From: Burkholderia anthina | GTDB lineage: Bacteria > Pseudomonadota > Gammaproteobacteria > Burkholderiales > Burkholderiaceae | Direction of reading: 5' to 3' | Length of the DNA: 64,000 bases | Assembly: GCF_001547525.1 (NCBI RefSeq) | Contig: NZ_CM003768.1 | Location: forward strand, 2,976,001-3,040,000 | Part shown: piece by piece, positions 1 through 8,663 of the stretch | Position numbering within the stretch: position 1 is the stretch's first letter | Layout: the number at the start of each line of letters is the position of its first letter | Program-made: the position numbers and the translations under genes | The notes under the pieces: model-generated | Seen by the model: the letters and a program-made list of their open reading frames with translations, nothing else | Told to the model about the DNA's origin: nothing | Database searches by the model: none

Positions 1-458
1 TGCCCGATGCGCACTGCGTGATGCACGTGCACACGACGCCGACGATGGCCGTGTGCTGTTCGCGCGACGGGCTGTCGTTCTCGAATTTCTATGCCGCGCA
101 GTTGTACGGGAAGGTCGCGTATCACGACTTCGAAGGCATCACCGTGCATCTCGAGGAAGGCCGGCGCATTGTCGACAGCGCGCTCGGGCGGCCCGTGCTG
201 CTGCTGCGCAACCACGGGCCCGTGACGATCGGCGCGACGCTCGCGCAGACGTTTTCGCTGATGTGGCTGCTCAACCGGGCGTGCGAGGTGCAGGTCGCGA
301 CGCATGCGATCGGCGATGCGCTGCCGATTGCGCCGCCCGTGCTCGAAGGGTGCGTGCGCGATTCGCTGAATTTCGATCCGAAGCATGGCGCGGGACAGGA
401 CGCGTTCGACGCGCTGCAGCGCATCGTCGACCGGATCGATCCGGGTTACCGCGCGTGA
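1..458 (+). CDS. Class II aldolase/adducin family protein, 5' end cut by window
   Basis: Only the C-terminal 151 residues are present; the frame is open to the window start, so the real start lies upstream. The visible part begins with an H-x-H motif (HVHT) typical of the second pair of metal ligands in class II aldolase/adducin domains. Further on come a conserved RNHGPVTIG stretch and a C-terminal helical region, both characteristic of the family. Members are zinc-dependent aldolases or decarboxylase-like enzymes, usually about 250 residues long. The substrate cannot be told from this fragment. The next gene is convergent and starts its 3' end about 30 bases downstream. Confidence 0.85.
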   Translation, partial: PDAHCVMHVHTTPTMAVCCSRDGLSFSNFYAAQLYGKVAYHDFEGITVHLEEGRRIVDSALGRPVLLLRNHGPVTIGATLAQTFSLMWLLNRACEVQVATHAIGDALPIAPPVLEGCVRDSLNFDPKHGAGQDAFDALQRIVDRIDPGYRA

Positions 459-489
459 CGCGGGCGGCGCGCCCGGCGAGTGCGCCCGA

Positions 490-1527
490 CTAGAACCGGT
501 AGCCGAGGCCGGCCTGGATCACGTCGGTGTCGCGGTCGTAGCGCGTGACCACGCGGTTCCACGTGACGCGCGTGAGCCAGCGCTCGGAGATCCGGTAACT
601 GGCCGAGATCGACACGATGCCGGAGAGGCGGCCGTCGCCGGGGCCCGGCTGGCCTTCGCGGTTGCGCTGGTTGACGGTGAAATAGGCGCCGGCGCCGGCC
701 GCCAGCGTGACCTTGTCGTTCAGGAACGCGCGCGTGAGCCACAGCTGGGAGGCGACGCCGTTGCGGCGGACCGCCTGCTTCGCGCCTTCGTACATCCACG
801 TCGCGGTCCAGTCGATCGAACGCGTGAGGCCGCGCCGGTATTCGAGGCTGCCGCCGAGCGTCGACGGTGACGAGCGGCTGTTGAGAATCGTCTCGCCGAG
901 CATCGCCGTGATTTCGTTGTGCGTGACCCGGCCCGCGCGCGGCAGCGCGGTGTCGCGCGGGCCCGGCGTGTCGGGCGCATCGAGCTGATAGCCGACGCCG
1001 AACATCACCGCCGTCGTGTCGGGCCCGCCGAACACCTGCGCGCGGTTGACCTGAAGCTGCGCGATCCAGCGGTGCGACGTGTAGTACGCGGCGCGCACGC
1101 TCATCAGCACGCCCCAGCCGTGCGTATTCGAGTAACCGCGGCCTTCGGCGGCCGGCACCGTGTCGAAGTAGCGATACGGGCCCGCGCCGGCCGACAGCAC
1201 CAGCCGGCGGCGATCGAGCGGCATGCGGCCCCAGAACTGCACGGCCTGGCCATCGCGGTGGTGATTCGGGATGTGCCCTTCGTTGTACCACGTGAAGCCG
1301 AGCGCGGTATGCGGGCTCAAGCCTTCCTGGTAATCGAACGCCCACGAATACGTGCGTTGGCCGCCGCCCCACAGCGGGCCGGTGAACAGCGAGAATTCCT
1401 GCGCGTCGGCGGGCGCGCCGTAGAGGGCGGCAGCGGAGCAGAGTCCCGCCAGCAGCGGGCGGGCGCGAACGGGGCGGGTCGGGCGGGGTATCGGGAGACG
1501 GGCCGGCACGGTCAACTTTCCAGTCAC
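490..1527 (-). CDS. Putative outer-membrane beta-barrel protein
   Basis: The 345-residue protein has an N-terminal basic and hydrophobic segment ending in a signal-peptidase-like site near residues 40-43 (ADA-QE). The mature part is rich in alternating aromatic and polar residues, has many short GxG or YxxG turns and ends in phenylalanine (GYRF), the usual C-terminal signature for BAM-assembled barrels. I see no recognised porin, PagL or autotransporter motif, so function is unknown. The signal peptide is long (about 42 residues), and the start may be further in, though no other start with a clear ribosome site is visible. The upstream 450 bases hold a possible small RNA or leader terminator on the same strand. 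Confidence 0.7.
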   Translation of the reverse strand: MTGKLTVPARLPIPRPTRPVRARPLLAGLCSAAALYGAPADAQEFSLFTGPLWGGGQRTYSWAFDYQEGLSPHTALGFTWYNEGHIPNHHRDGQAVQFWGRMPLDRRRLVLSAGAGPYRYFDTVPAAEGRGYSNTHGWGVLMSVRAAYYTSHRWIAQLQVNRAQVFGGPDTTAVMFGVGYQLDAPDTPGPRDTALPRAGRVTHNEITAMLGETILNSRSSPSTLGGSLEYRRGLTRSIDWTATWMYEGAKQAVRRNGVASQLWLTRAFLNDKVTLAAGAGAYFTVNQRNREGQPGPGDGRLSGIVSISASYRISERWLTRVTWNRVVTRYDRDTDVIQAGLGYRF

Positions 1528-1754
1528 GACAACACGCGATCATTTTCCTGCGCGGGAAAACACGTGTCGACCCGGCTTCGCGCAATAACGTATTACACGT
1601 ATCGTGACAACATGCGGGGTACGCGGTCGGGTCCCGGCGCGCGTCGGCATGCGCTTCGATCGCGGCGATCGCGAGATGAAAAACGATTCGTGATGCTTCG
1701 TATTCCGGAAAAAGACGTTCGTGTGCGGCATGTCGCGTGCCGGTCGATACACGC

Positions 1755-1780
1755 AAAAAAAACGCGGCCGGGCGGCCGCG
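1755..1780 (-). terminator. Intrinsic terminator, minus strand
   Basis: An 8-bp GC-only stem with a GG loop (CGCGGCCG-GG-CGGCCGCG on the plus strand), followed on the minus strand by eight T. Confidence 0.75.
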
Positions 1781-1837
1781 TGAATACTCGCAGACTCCTT
1801 CGGACGAAGGAAACAAGCAACTGTGAAACGAAGTGTA
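1755..1837 (-). ncRNA. Candidate small RNA or leader attenuator
   Basis: Reading the minus strand from 1837, there is a -10-like TACACT at 1837-1832, with a poor -35 (CTGAAT, spacer 18). It is followed by a small hairpin CCTTC-GTCC-GAAGG near 1809-1796 and then a strong GC stem (CGCGGCCG/CGGCCGCG, 1780-1763) with an uninterrupted run of eight T at 1762-1755. The stem and T run form a textbook intrinsic terminator, but no minus-strand protein gene lies upstream of it. The simplest reading is a small RNA of about 70 bases. The alternative is an attenuator in a long leader of the barrel gene that starts at 1527. The promoter call is weak; the terminator is strong. Confidence 0.45.
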
Positions 1838-1980
1838 GCGAAAGGCCGTGTCGCGATTCAGGGGGCCTGCTGCAAAGGTCTCTTCCACGTTTCGGCAGGC
1901 TGCCCGGATCGACCGCAATCGACTACCATCGTATCTGCCGCCCCTGTCCGGGCGGCGTCCACGTCGTACAAGGAGAATCC

Positions 1981-2415
1981 ATGCTCAAGCTGCGTTTGCT
2001 CCAGGTCGCGTTGTTCGCGGGCGTGCTGGCCGCCGGCGGCGCCGCTGCCGAAACGGTGCGCCTGTCCGCCAGTCTGCAGCCGTCGAGCGAAGTGCCGCCG
2101 ACGGCGACCAAGGGCTCGGGCGCCGTCGCCGCCACCTACGACACGGCCACCCGCATGCTGCAGTGGACGGTCACCTACGAACACCTCACGGGGCCGGCCA
2201 CGGCCGCGCATTTCCACGGGCCCGCGCCGGTCGGCCAGAACGCCGGCGTGCAGGTGCCGATTCCGAAGGACGAGCTGACGAGCCCGATCAAGGGTTCGAA
2301 GGAGCTCACCGACGCGCAGGTCACCGACCTGATGAGCGGCAAGTGGTACTTCAACATTCATACGAAGGAACACCCGTCCGGCGAGATCCGCGGCCAGGTG
2401 ATGCCGGCGAACTGA
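1981..2415 (+). CDS. CHRD domain secreted protein
   Basis: A 144-residue protein with a clear Sec signal peptide (cleavage near residue 23, AAA-ET). The rest is a single CHRD domain: an ASLQPSSEVPP start, the central TAAHFHGPA motif, and a C-terminal NIHTKEHPSGEIRGQV motif. CHRD domains occur in chordin and in many bacterial secreted or periplasmic proteins of unknown role; the conserved histidines suggest metal binding, which is inference. The ATG at 1981 is preceded by AAGGAG with good spacing. The gene stands alone, 89 bases before the next gene on the same strand. Confidence 0.88.
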   Translation: MLKLRLLQVALFAGVLAAGGAAAETVRLSASLQPSSEVPPTATKGSGAVAATYDTATRMLQWTVTYEHLTGPATAAHFHGPAPVGQNAGVQVPIPKDELTSPIKGSKELTDAQVTDLMSGKWYFNIHTKEHPSGEIRGQVMPAN

Positions 2416-2504
2416 CCGCCGGCGTTTGTGGTAGAGGCACCTGTCGAGCGACGCCGGCACGTTCGCACGTACCATCGTCACATTGCGATGACGGAGTGCG
2501 TCCG

Positions 2505-3467
2505 ATGAGTTGGCAAAGCAAGTTCGCCTGCTGGCTGCTGCGCTGGCAGTTTCGTCCCGAAACCACGCGCGAGGTGCTCGACCCCGCGCGTGCCCGGCGC
2601 TTTACCGACCTGCGGATGATCGTGCCGCGCCGCCCGCCGTCGGGCTACCGGCTGCGCCCGTGCTTCGGCGCCGGCGACGCGCCGCTGCGCGGCGAATGGC
2701 TCGAGCGCACCGACACCGCCACGGGCCGCGGGTCCGGCCGCACGCTGCTGTATTTCCACGGCGGCGGCTACTACTTCTGTTCGACGAAGACGCATCGGCC
2801 GCTGGTGTTCGGGCTGACGAAGCGCGCGGGTGTGCGCGCGTTCTCGCTCGACTATCGGCTCGCGCCCGAAAACCGCTTCCCGGCCGCGCTCGACGATGCG
2901 CTCGCCGCATACCGGCAATTGCTGGCGCTCGGCACGCCGCCCGAGTCGATCGTGCTCGGCGGCGATTCGGCGGGCGGCGGCCTCGCGCTCGCGACGCTCG
3001 TCGCGCTGCGCGATCGCGGCGAGCCGCTGCCGGCCGGCGCGATCCTGTTCTCGCCGTGGACGGATCTGGCCGGCACCGGCGACACGATGCGCAGCAACGA
3101 CGGCCGCGACCCGATGTTCGCGGCCGCGGCGCTGCCGAAGGCCGCGAAGCTGTATCTCGGCGACACGCCGGCGACGCATCCGTACGCATCGCCGCTCCAC
3201 GCCGATTTCACCGGCTTGCCGCCGCTGTACATCCAGGTCGGCAGCACCGAGGTGCTGCTCGACGATTCGCGCCGCGTCGCCGAGAAGGCGAAGGCGGCCG
3301 GCGTGGCGGTGGAGATCGAGGTGTGGCCCGACATGCCGCACGTGTGGCAGCTGTATGCGCCGATGGTGCCGGAGGCGCGCGACGCGCTCGACCGCGCGGC
3401 CGCGTTCCTGCGCCGCGTCGCGCTCGAGCGCGCGGCTCAGCGCGCGGGCGAGGCGTCGATTGCCTGA
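2505..3467 (+). CDS. Alpha/beta hydrolase, hormone-sensitive lipase (HSL) family
   Basis: The 320-residue protein shows the HSL oxyanion-hole motif HGGGY at residues 85-89 and the nucleophile motif GDSAGG with Ser at about 155. Asp (in LLDDSRR, near 253) and His (in PDMPHVW, near 279) complete the triad. Length fits the family of carboxylesterases and lipases acting on short or medium acyl esters; no signal peptide is evident, so it should be cytoplasmic. The ATG at 2505 is chosen because the HSL homology begins soon after it and the frame upstream is non-coding. Its 3' end overlaps the convergent EcsC gene by 31 bases, so both proteins use the same DNA for their last residues. The natural substrate is unknown. 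Confidence 0.88.
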   Translation: MSWQSKFACWLLRWQFRPETTREVLDPARARRFTDLRMIVPRRPPSGYRLRPCFGAGDAPLRGEWLERTDTATGRGSGRTLLYFHGGGYYFCSTKTHRPLVFGLTKRAGVRAFSLDYRLAPENRFPAALDDALAAYRQLLALGTPPESIVLGGDSAGGGLALATLVALRDRGEPLPAGAILFSPWTDLAGTGDTMRSNDGRDPMFAAAALPKAAKLYLGDTPATHPYASPLHADFTGLPPLYIQVGSTEVLLDDSRRVAEKAKAAGVAVEIEVWPDMPHVWQLYAPMVPEARDALDRAAAFLRRVALERAAQRAGEASIA

Positions 3468-4279
3468 TAGGCGGCCTGGACGGCCACCGGGCCGTACTTG
3501 CGTTCGAGCCGGCGCACGGTGAAGTGGCCGTGCGCCATCTGCTGGAAGTGGTCGATGAACAGCGTGTTGACGGTCGCGCCGAGCACGGCGCCGATCGCCG
3601 GGATCGACTTCGCGGCCATCTGCTCGGTCACCTGCACCGAGAAGCGCGAGGCCACCGTCTGCACGAGCTTGAACACGGCCGCCGAGCTGTGCGCGGCGAT
3701 GCCTTTGGCCGTGATGTCCGACGACGCCTTCGAGATCGCCTGCGCGAGCGCGCCGCGCAGCACGAAATAGCCGAGATCGGCGTCCTCCTCGTGCTTGTCC
3801 GGGTGGCCGCCCATCCCGAGCACGGCGAGGCACTGCAGCTGCGTATCGACCGACGTCAGATCCTCCCCCTCGCTGCGCGCGATGTCGCACACCGAGCGGA
3901 AGATCAGCGTGGTCGTCACCGGCAGCTCGACCGGCAGCGCGAGAAAGCCGAATGCGCCGCCCGCCGCGCCGGTCGTCGCGACCGCGAGCTTGTGCAGCAG
4001 ATTGCTGGGCTTCTCTGGCTCGGCGTCCGGCGCCTGCGGCTTGCCGAGCGTGCGCAGCGCGATGTTCAGGCACTTGCGCAGCGCGAGCTGCGTCGCATCG
4101 TTGATCTTGCCGGTCGCGAAGTCCGGCAGCCGCGCGATCATCTTCTCGACCGGCGCGCCGAGCACGCCCGTCAGCTTCATCGTCAGCGACGGGCTTTCCA
4201 GCACCTGCTTCGCGCGCCGCAGCGCGTCCCGGTCCTCCGGCGACAGCGTCGTCGCGGGGTTGATTGAAATCGGTTCCAT
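3437..4279 (-). CDS. EcsC family protein
   Basis: A 280-residue protein that I recognise as an EcsC-family member. It has an N-terminal helical region, glycine-rich hydrophobic stretches (GAAGGAFGFLALPVELPVTTTLIFRS) and a conserved ARSEGEDL segment near the middle. A further Gly/Ala-rich segment (IPAIGAVLGATVNTLFIDHF) precedes a C-terminal LERKYG tail. EcsC was named from the Bacillus ecs locus; the molecular role is not established. The start at 4279 has AAGGAG seven bases upstream, better supported than an upstream in-frame ATG. The last 31 bases overlap the convergent hydrolase gene. Confidence 0.82.
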   Translation of the reverse strand: MEPISINPATTLSPEDRDALRRAKQVLESPSLTMKLTGVLGAPVEKMIARLPDFATGKINDATQLALRKCLNIALRTLGKPQAPDAEPEKPSNLLHKLAVATTGAAGGAFGFLALPVELPVTTTLIFRSVCDIARSEGEDLTSVDTQLQCLAVLGMGGHPDKHEEDADLGYFVLRGALAQAISKASSDITAKGIAAHSSAAVFKLVQTVASRFSVQVTEQMAAKSIPAIGAVLGATVNTLFIDHFQQMAHGHFTVRRLERKYGPVAVQAAYQAIDASPAR

Positions 4280-4385
4280 CTTTCTCCTTGGCCTGAACGG
4301 GCCCTGAACCATCGCCAGCCTAGATTACTCCGGCATGCTAGAATTTTGAGATTATTTGACCCGGCAAAAGTTGCATCGACAAAAA

Positions 4386-5981
4386 ATGGCCGTCCATACT
4401 GCCGCCCACCATTCGAGCGGGCAAGTCCTGCCGTTCCGCGAATCGCTGCTCGCGATGATCGGGATCTCGTTCGTCACCATGCTGGTCGCGCTGGACCAGA
4501 CGGTCGTCGGCACCGCGCTGCCGACCATCGTCGCCGAACTGCGCGGCTTCGACCTGTACGCATGGGTCGCGACCTCGTACCTGCTCAGCTCCGTGATTAC
4601 CGTGCCGATCTTCGGCCGGCTCGGCGATTACTATGGCCGCAAGCCGTTCGTGATCGCGTCGATCGTCGTGTTCACCGGCGCGTCGGTGCTCTGCGGGATG
4701 GCCAACGACATGCTGACCCTCGTGCTTGCGCGCGGGTTGCAGGGCATCGGCGGCGGGATGCTGGTCGGCACCGCGTTCGCATGCATTCCCGATCTGTTTC
4801 CCGATTCCGTCGTGCGGCTGCGCTGGCAGGTGCTGATGAGCTCCGCGTTCGGCATCGCGAATGCGGTCGGGCCGTCGCTGGGCGGGTTCCTGACCCAATC
4901 GTTCGGCTGGCGCTCGGTGTTCTACGTGAACCTGCCGATCGGCATCCTGTCGCTGTTCTTCGTGTGGCGCTACCTGCCGCACCTGCGCCACGTCGAGCAC
5001 GATCGCAAGATGCGGCTCGACTGGCCGGGCGCGCTCCTGATCGCGCTGTCGCTCGGCGCGCTGCAACTGTTCGTCGAATGGCTGCCGAAGTACGGCGTCA
5101 TGAGCTGGGCGTCGCTGCTGCTCGTCGTCGCGGTCGCGGCGGGCGCCGGCCTGTGGCACTGGGAGAAGCGCTGCGCGCAGCCGATCCTGCCGTTCGACAT
5201 GTTCGCCAACCGCGCGCTGTCCGCGTTGTTCGTGCTCGCGATCCTCGCCGGTTTCTCGATGTTCTCGCTGCTGTTCTACGCGCCGCTGCTGTTCCAGGGC
5301 GGCTTCGGGATGTCGCCGAAGGAAGCGGGGCTCGTGATCACGCCGCTCGTCGTGTTCATCACGATCGGCAGCATCATGAACGGCCGCGTCATCACGCGCA
5401 TCCGCAACCCGAACGCGATGCTGCACGTCGGCTTCGTGCTGTTCGCGGCCGCCTGCGCGGGCGTCGTCGTGGCGACCCACGCGACGCCGGCCTGGATGCT
5501 GATGGCGCTGATGGTCGCGGGCGGCATCGGGCTCGGCTTCGTGCTGCCGAACCTCACCGTGTTCGCGCAGCAGACGGCCGGCCGCGAGCATCTCGGCATC
5601 GCGACGGCGCTGCTGCAGTCGCTGCGCATGGTCGGCGGGATGCTCGGCACCGCGCTCACGGGCACGCTCGTCAACCAGATGTATTCGGGCGGCGTGCGCA
5701 ATGCCCTGTCGGCCGATCACGCGATGCAGTGGCACGCGCGGCTCGCCGATCCGCAGATCCTGATCGATCGCGCGGCGCAGGGCGGTCTCGTCGCGGAGTT
5801 GACGCGTGCCGGGCATAATGGCGCGCTGCTGCTGGAAGCGGCCCGCGAATCGCTGGTCGGCGCGATCCACCTCGGTGTCGCGATGGCGGCCGTCGTCGCC
5901 GTGGTGTCGGTGTGGCAGTGCCGTCGCGTGCCGCCGATCGCGCTGCGGCGCAAGATCGAACCGCACGTCGCGGCCGATTGA
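4386..5981 (+). CDS. MFS transporter, DHA2 (EmrB/QacA) drug exporter family
   Basis: The 531-residue inner-membrane protein has about 14 hydrophobic segments. Family motifs include LDQTVVGTALPTI in helix 1, GRLGDYYGRKP in the loop after helix 2, and the motif-C-like GPSLGGFLTQSFGWRSVF. This is the drug:proton antiporter DHA2 family, which often works as a single pump or with a periplasmic adaptor; no adaptor gene is adjacent. A TTG 30 bases upstream is possible but the ATG at 4386 fits the family better. A MarR regulator follows 26 bases downstream on the same strand, which suggests a self-regulated efflux operon. The leader just upstream is strikingly AT-rich and could hold the operator. Confidence 0.9.
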   Translation: MAVHTAAHHSSGQVLPFRESLLAMIGISFVTMLVALDQTVVGTALPTIVAELRGFDLYAWVATSYLLSSVITVPIFGRLGDYYGRKPFVIASIVVFTGASVLCGMANDMLTLVLARGLQGIGGGMLVGTAFACIPDLFPDSVVRLRWQVLMSSAFGIANAVGPSLGGFLTQSFGWRSVFYVNLPIGILSLFFVWRYLPHLRHVEHDRKMRLDWPGALLIALSLGALQLFVEWLPKYGVMSWASLLLVVAVAAGAGLWHWEKRCAQPILPFDMFANRALSALFVLAILAGFSMFSLLFYAPLLFQGGFGMSPKEAGLVITPLVVFITIGSIMNGRVITRIRNPNAMLHVGFVLFAAACAGVVVATHATPAWMLMALMVAGGIGLGFVLPNLTVFAQQTAGREHLGIATALLQSLRMVGGMLGTALTGTLVNQMYSGGVRNALSADHAMQWHARLADPQILIDRAAQGGLVAELTRAGHNGALLLEAARESLVGAIHLGVAMAAVVAVVSVWQCRRVPPIALRRKIEPHVAAD

Positions 5982-6007
5982 TCGATTGAACGAACAGAAC
6001 TGAGCGC

Positions 6008-6454
6008 ATGGAAGAACAGGACCGCGTCGCGATCTTGCAGCAATTCGGACGCACGTATCGTGCGTTCATGACCGCATTCGAAACGCACGTCGGGCAGCCG
6101 ATGCCGCGCTGGCGCATCATGGTCGCGCTGCACACGATGGACGGGCATGCGTCGCAGAAGAAGCTCGTCGAGGTGCTGCGCATCGATCCGGGCGCGCTCA
6201 CGCGCCAGTTGAAGTCGCTCGACGCGCTCGGCTGGATCGAGCGCGCGTCCGATGCACGCGACAACCGCGTGACCAACGTCACGCTGACCGCCGACGGCCG
6301 CGCCGCGTTCGAAGCGTGCCTGCCGCGCCGCAAGGCGTTCATCGACCAGACGATGGCGCAATTGCCGGACGACGTGCTGACCGCGCTGTCGGGCGCGCTG
6401 GCGATGCTGGAGTCGCGGATCGCGGACGTCGGCTCGACGCCGGCGCCGCACTGA
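6008..6454 (+). CDS. MarR family transcriptional regulator
   Basis: A 148-residue protein with the winged-helix layout of MarR: a helical dimer arm at the N terminus, a recognition region (SQKKLVEVLRIDPGALTRQLKSLDALGWIER), then the wing motif DARDNRVTNVTLTADGR near residues 82-98. Directly downstream of the DHA2 exporter (26-base gap), so it probably represses that exporter and itself, with release by a toxic ligand. That role is inferred from context. No ligand-specific residue is identifiable. Confidence 0.9.
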   Translation: MEEQDRVAILQQFGRTYRAFMTAFETHVGQPMPRWRIMVALHTMDGHASQKKLVEVLRIDPGALTRQLKSLDALGWIERASDARDNRVTNVTLTADGRAAFEACLPRRKAFIDQTMAQLPDDVLTALSGALAMLESRIADVGSTPAPH

Positions 6455-6576
6455 AGGGCAGGCCGCGGCGGGGCGCCCCCCGTCGGCCGATCGTGTCCGG
6501 CGCGGCCGAGCGCACGTACGCACCCGCTGCCGGCCGGCGTTTCACTTCACATCATTTCGATTCATTCCCGCGTCGT

Positions 6577-7158
6577 TCACAGCTCGATGCGCGTGCCGAG
6601 CAGCGCGAGGAACTGCGCGAGCCAGGCCGGATGCGCAGGCCACGCGGGCGCGGTGACGAACGGCGCGTCGGTCACGGCCGCGTCGACCGGTATGTCCGCG
6701 TATTCGCCGCCCGCGAGCTTCACCTCCGGCGCACAGGCCGGGTACGCCGAAATGCGCTTGCCGCGGATCACGTCGGCGGCCGCGAGCAGTTGCGCCGCGT
6801 GGCAGATCGCCGCGATCGGCTTGCCGGCTTCGGCGAACGCGCGCACGAGCGAGATCACCTTCGGATCGAGTCGCAGATATTCGGGCGCACGGCCGCCCGC
6901 GATCGCGAGCGCGTCGTAGCGCGCCGCATCGACGTCGTCGAACGCCGCATTCAGCGTGAAGTTGTGGCCGGGCTTCTCGGTGTAGGTCTGGTCGCCCTCG
7001 AAATCGTGGATCGCGGTCTTGATCTTGTCGCCCGCGCGCTTGCCCGGGCAGACTGCGTCGACGTGATGGCCGACGGCCTGCAGCGCCTGGAACGGCACCA
7101 TCGTTTCGTAGTCTTCGGCGAAATCGCCGGTCAGGAACAGGATCTTCTTGGCGGCCAT
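6577..7158 (-). CDS. DJ-1/PfpI family protein
   Basis: A 193-residue protein with the class I glutamine amidotransferase-like fold signature of the PfpI group. The elbow [10 protein letters not shown] carries the nucleophile Cys119, followed by His120, and an acidic residue in the early loop (GDFAEDYE) is typical of the family. Members include cysteine proteases, glyoxalase III/deglycase-like proteins and isonitrile hydratases; the exact activity cannot be assigned. The start is supported by GGAG at proper spacing upstream of 7158. It lies 156 bases downstream of the D-amino-acid deaminase on the same strand, and may be co-transcribed or have its own promoter. Confidence 0.86.
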   Translation of the reverse strand: MAAKKILFLTGDFAEDYETMVPFQALQAVGHHVDAVCPGKRAGDKIKTAIHDFEGDQTYTEKPGHNFTLNAAFDDVDAARYDALAIAGGRAPEYLRLDPKVISLVRAFAEAGKPIAAICHAAQLLAAADVIRGKRISAYPACAPEVKLAGGEYADIPVDAAVTDAPFVTAPAWPAHPAWLAQFLALLGTRIEL

Positions 7159-7314
7159 GGCTTTCTCCAGTGAAGCAGCGTTGAAGGCCCGATCGCGCCG
7201 TGCATGACGGCCGCCACGGGCCCGAGGGCGAAAGCGCAGTGTACTCCGGCGGATTGAAGCACGCGTGACGGCCGCCCCGCGCGAGCGGCAGGGCGGCATC
7301 GCGCGCCGCATGCG

Positions 7315-8595
7315 TCAGAAGAAGGTTTCGACGACTTCCGTCACGCGGAACTGCGGATCGAGCACGAGCACCTGGCGCCACTTGTCGAACGTCAGACACG
7401 GGTGCGAGATGTCGAACGCGACCATGTCACCGACCTTCACGTCCGCGCCCGGCGGGATCTGCAGGTACGCGTGCTGGTCCATCATCCCGGTGACGGCCCA
7501 GCCTTCGGCGGCGGCGACGTCGCGCGGCGCGGTGTCGCGGCCCGGGCGGAAGTGGCGCGCCGGCTCGGGCAGGCCCGCGTCGAACGCCGCATCGCGCTTG
7601 CCGAGCGCGACGATCGCACGGTCGGCCTCCGGCACCGACTGCACGTACGCCCACAGCTGCAGCGCCGGCAGCAGCCCTTCGCCCATCGAGCGGGCGATCG
7701 GGTTGCGCGCGAACACGTCGGTCTGCGCCTTCTTGTAGATGCCGACGTCGTGCGTCAGGTAGCAGCCCGGACGCAGCACGACTTCCGCGAAGCCCGCATC
7801 GGACGCCTTCCTGAATTCTTCCGCGACCACGTCGTACCACGCCGAACCGGCGCCGGACAGGATCGCGGGCGTGCGCGCGAAGCGGCCAGCTTCGGCGAGC
7901 TCGCGCGTGAGCGCGACCGCCTGCTGCAGGAACGCGCGGATCTCGCCTTCCTCCTTCAGCACGCCCTCATAGAGCTCGATGCCGGCCAGCTTCAGCGTGT
8001 CCGGATAGCGCGCGATCGCGGCCAGCACGGCCTCGCGCTGCGCGGCATCGCGCACGCCCGCGCGGCCGCCCGGCACGCCGAGCTCGATCAGCACGTTCAG
8101 CGATTTTTTCGCGTCGCCGAAGAAGCGGCCGAGCTGGTCGACGCTCTCCGCGGAATCGACGAGACAGAAGAATTCGAAATCGGGATCGGACAGCAGCCCC
8201 GCGATGATCGTCATGTTCTGGCGGCCGACCAGCTGGTTCGCGAGCAGCACGCGCCGCACGCCGCCGTGATACGCGGCCTGCGTCTGGTGCGCGGTCGCGA
8301 GCGTGATGCCCCACGCGCCGGCGTCGAGCTGGCGGCGGAACAGTTGCGGCGCCATCGTCGTCTTGCCGTGCGGCGCGAACTTGACGCCGTATTTCTGCAC
8401 GAACGCCTGCATCCAGTTCAGGTTGTGCTCGACGCGATCCTCGTAAAGCACGGCGGCCGGCAAGCTGACGTCTTCCGCGAGCAGGTTCCATTCGAGCCGG
8501 CCGGCGTCGCCGAGCGGCACGCTCGCGCTCGGCAGATTGCCCAGGCCCTTGCCGAACGGATCGATCGTCGCTTCCTGATAGTTTGTAACTTTCAT
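7315..8595 (-). CDS. PLP-dependent D-amino-acid deaminase / D-threonine aldolase-like protein (DSD1 family)
   Basis: A 426-residue fold-type III PLP enzyme. The N-terminal alanine-racemase-like barrel carries the PLP lysine in FAPHGKTTMAP (Lys78), and the C-terminal part resembles the D-serine dehydratase-like domain, with conserved His and Cys metal-ligand candidates near the end (DISHPCLTFDKW). Families of this type are D-serine or D-threonine dehydratases, D-threonine aldolases, or general D-amino-acid deaminases. The divergent neighbours (RpiR regulator, D-aminoacylase and RidA) favour deamination of D-amino acids to 2-oxo acids. The start at 8595 has a GGAG upstream; the longer in-frame version lacks support. 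Confidence 0.85.
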   Translation of the reverse strand: MKVTNYQEATIDPFGKGLGNLPSASVPLGDAGRLEWNLLAEDVSLPAAVLYEDRVEHNLNWMQAFVQKYGVKFAPHGKTTMAPQLFRRQLDAGAWGITLATAHQTQAAYHGGVRRVLLANQLVGRQNMTIIAGLLSDPDFEFFCLVDSAESVDQLGRFFGDAKKSLNVLIELGVPGGRAGVRDAAQREAVLAAIARYPDTLKLAGIELYEGVLKEEGEIRAFLQQAVALTRELAEAGRFARTPAILSGAGSAWYDVVAEEFRKASDAGFAEVVLRPGCYLTHDVGIYKKAQTDVFARNPIARSMGEGLLPALQLWAYVQSVPEADRAIVALGKRDAAFDAGLPEPARHFRPGRDTAPRDVAAAEGWAVTGMMDQHAYLQIPPGADVKVGDMVAFDISHPCLTFDKWRQVLVLDPQFRVTEVVETFF

Positions 8596-8633
8596 GTCAT
8601 CCCGCTCCATCATCACTATGCATTGCACTGAAG

Positions 8634-8663
8634 TTGACATGCAGATGTTACAGAAAGTAGCAT
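8634..8663 (+). promoter_or_regulatory. Candidate promoter of the rpiR operon
   Basis: A perfect -35 TTGACA at 8634-8639, then an 18-base spacer and TAGCAT (4 of 6) at 8658-8663. The start would fall about 45 bases before the RpiR start codon. The -10 lies inside the first operator-like palindrome, as expected for a repressed promoter. Confidence 0.5.

Larger units (their letters stand above)
1528..1980. other. 453-base intergenic region, relatively AT-rich
   Basis: Lies between the minus-strand barrel protein and the plus-strand CHRD gene. No convincing protein gene is visible. The one structured element is a minus-strand intrinsic terminator with an upstream small hairpin near 1755-1837, listed separately. 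The last 10 bases hold the ribosome site (AAGGAG) of the CHRD gene. Confidence 0.6.

Noticed and set aside
1540..1752. A 70-codon minus-strand frame upstream of the barrel gene
   Set aside because: Starts after the terminator, has no ribosome site, and its Arg-rich translation has no features of a real small protein.
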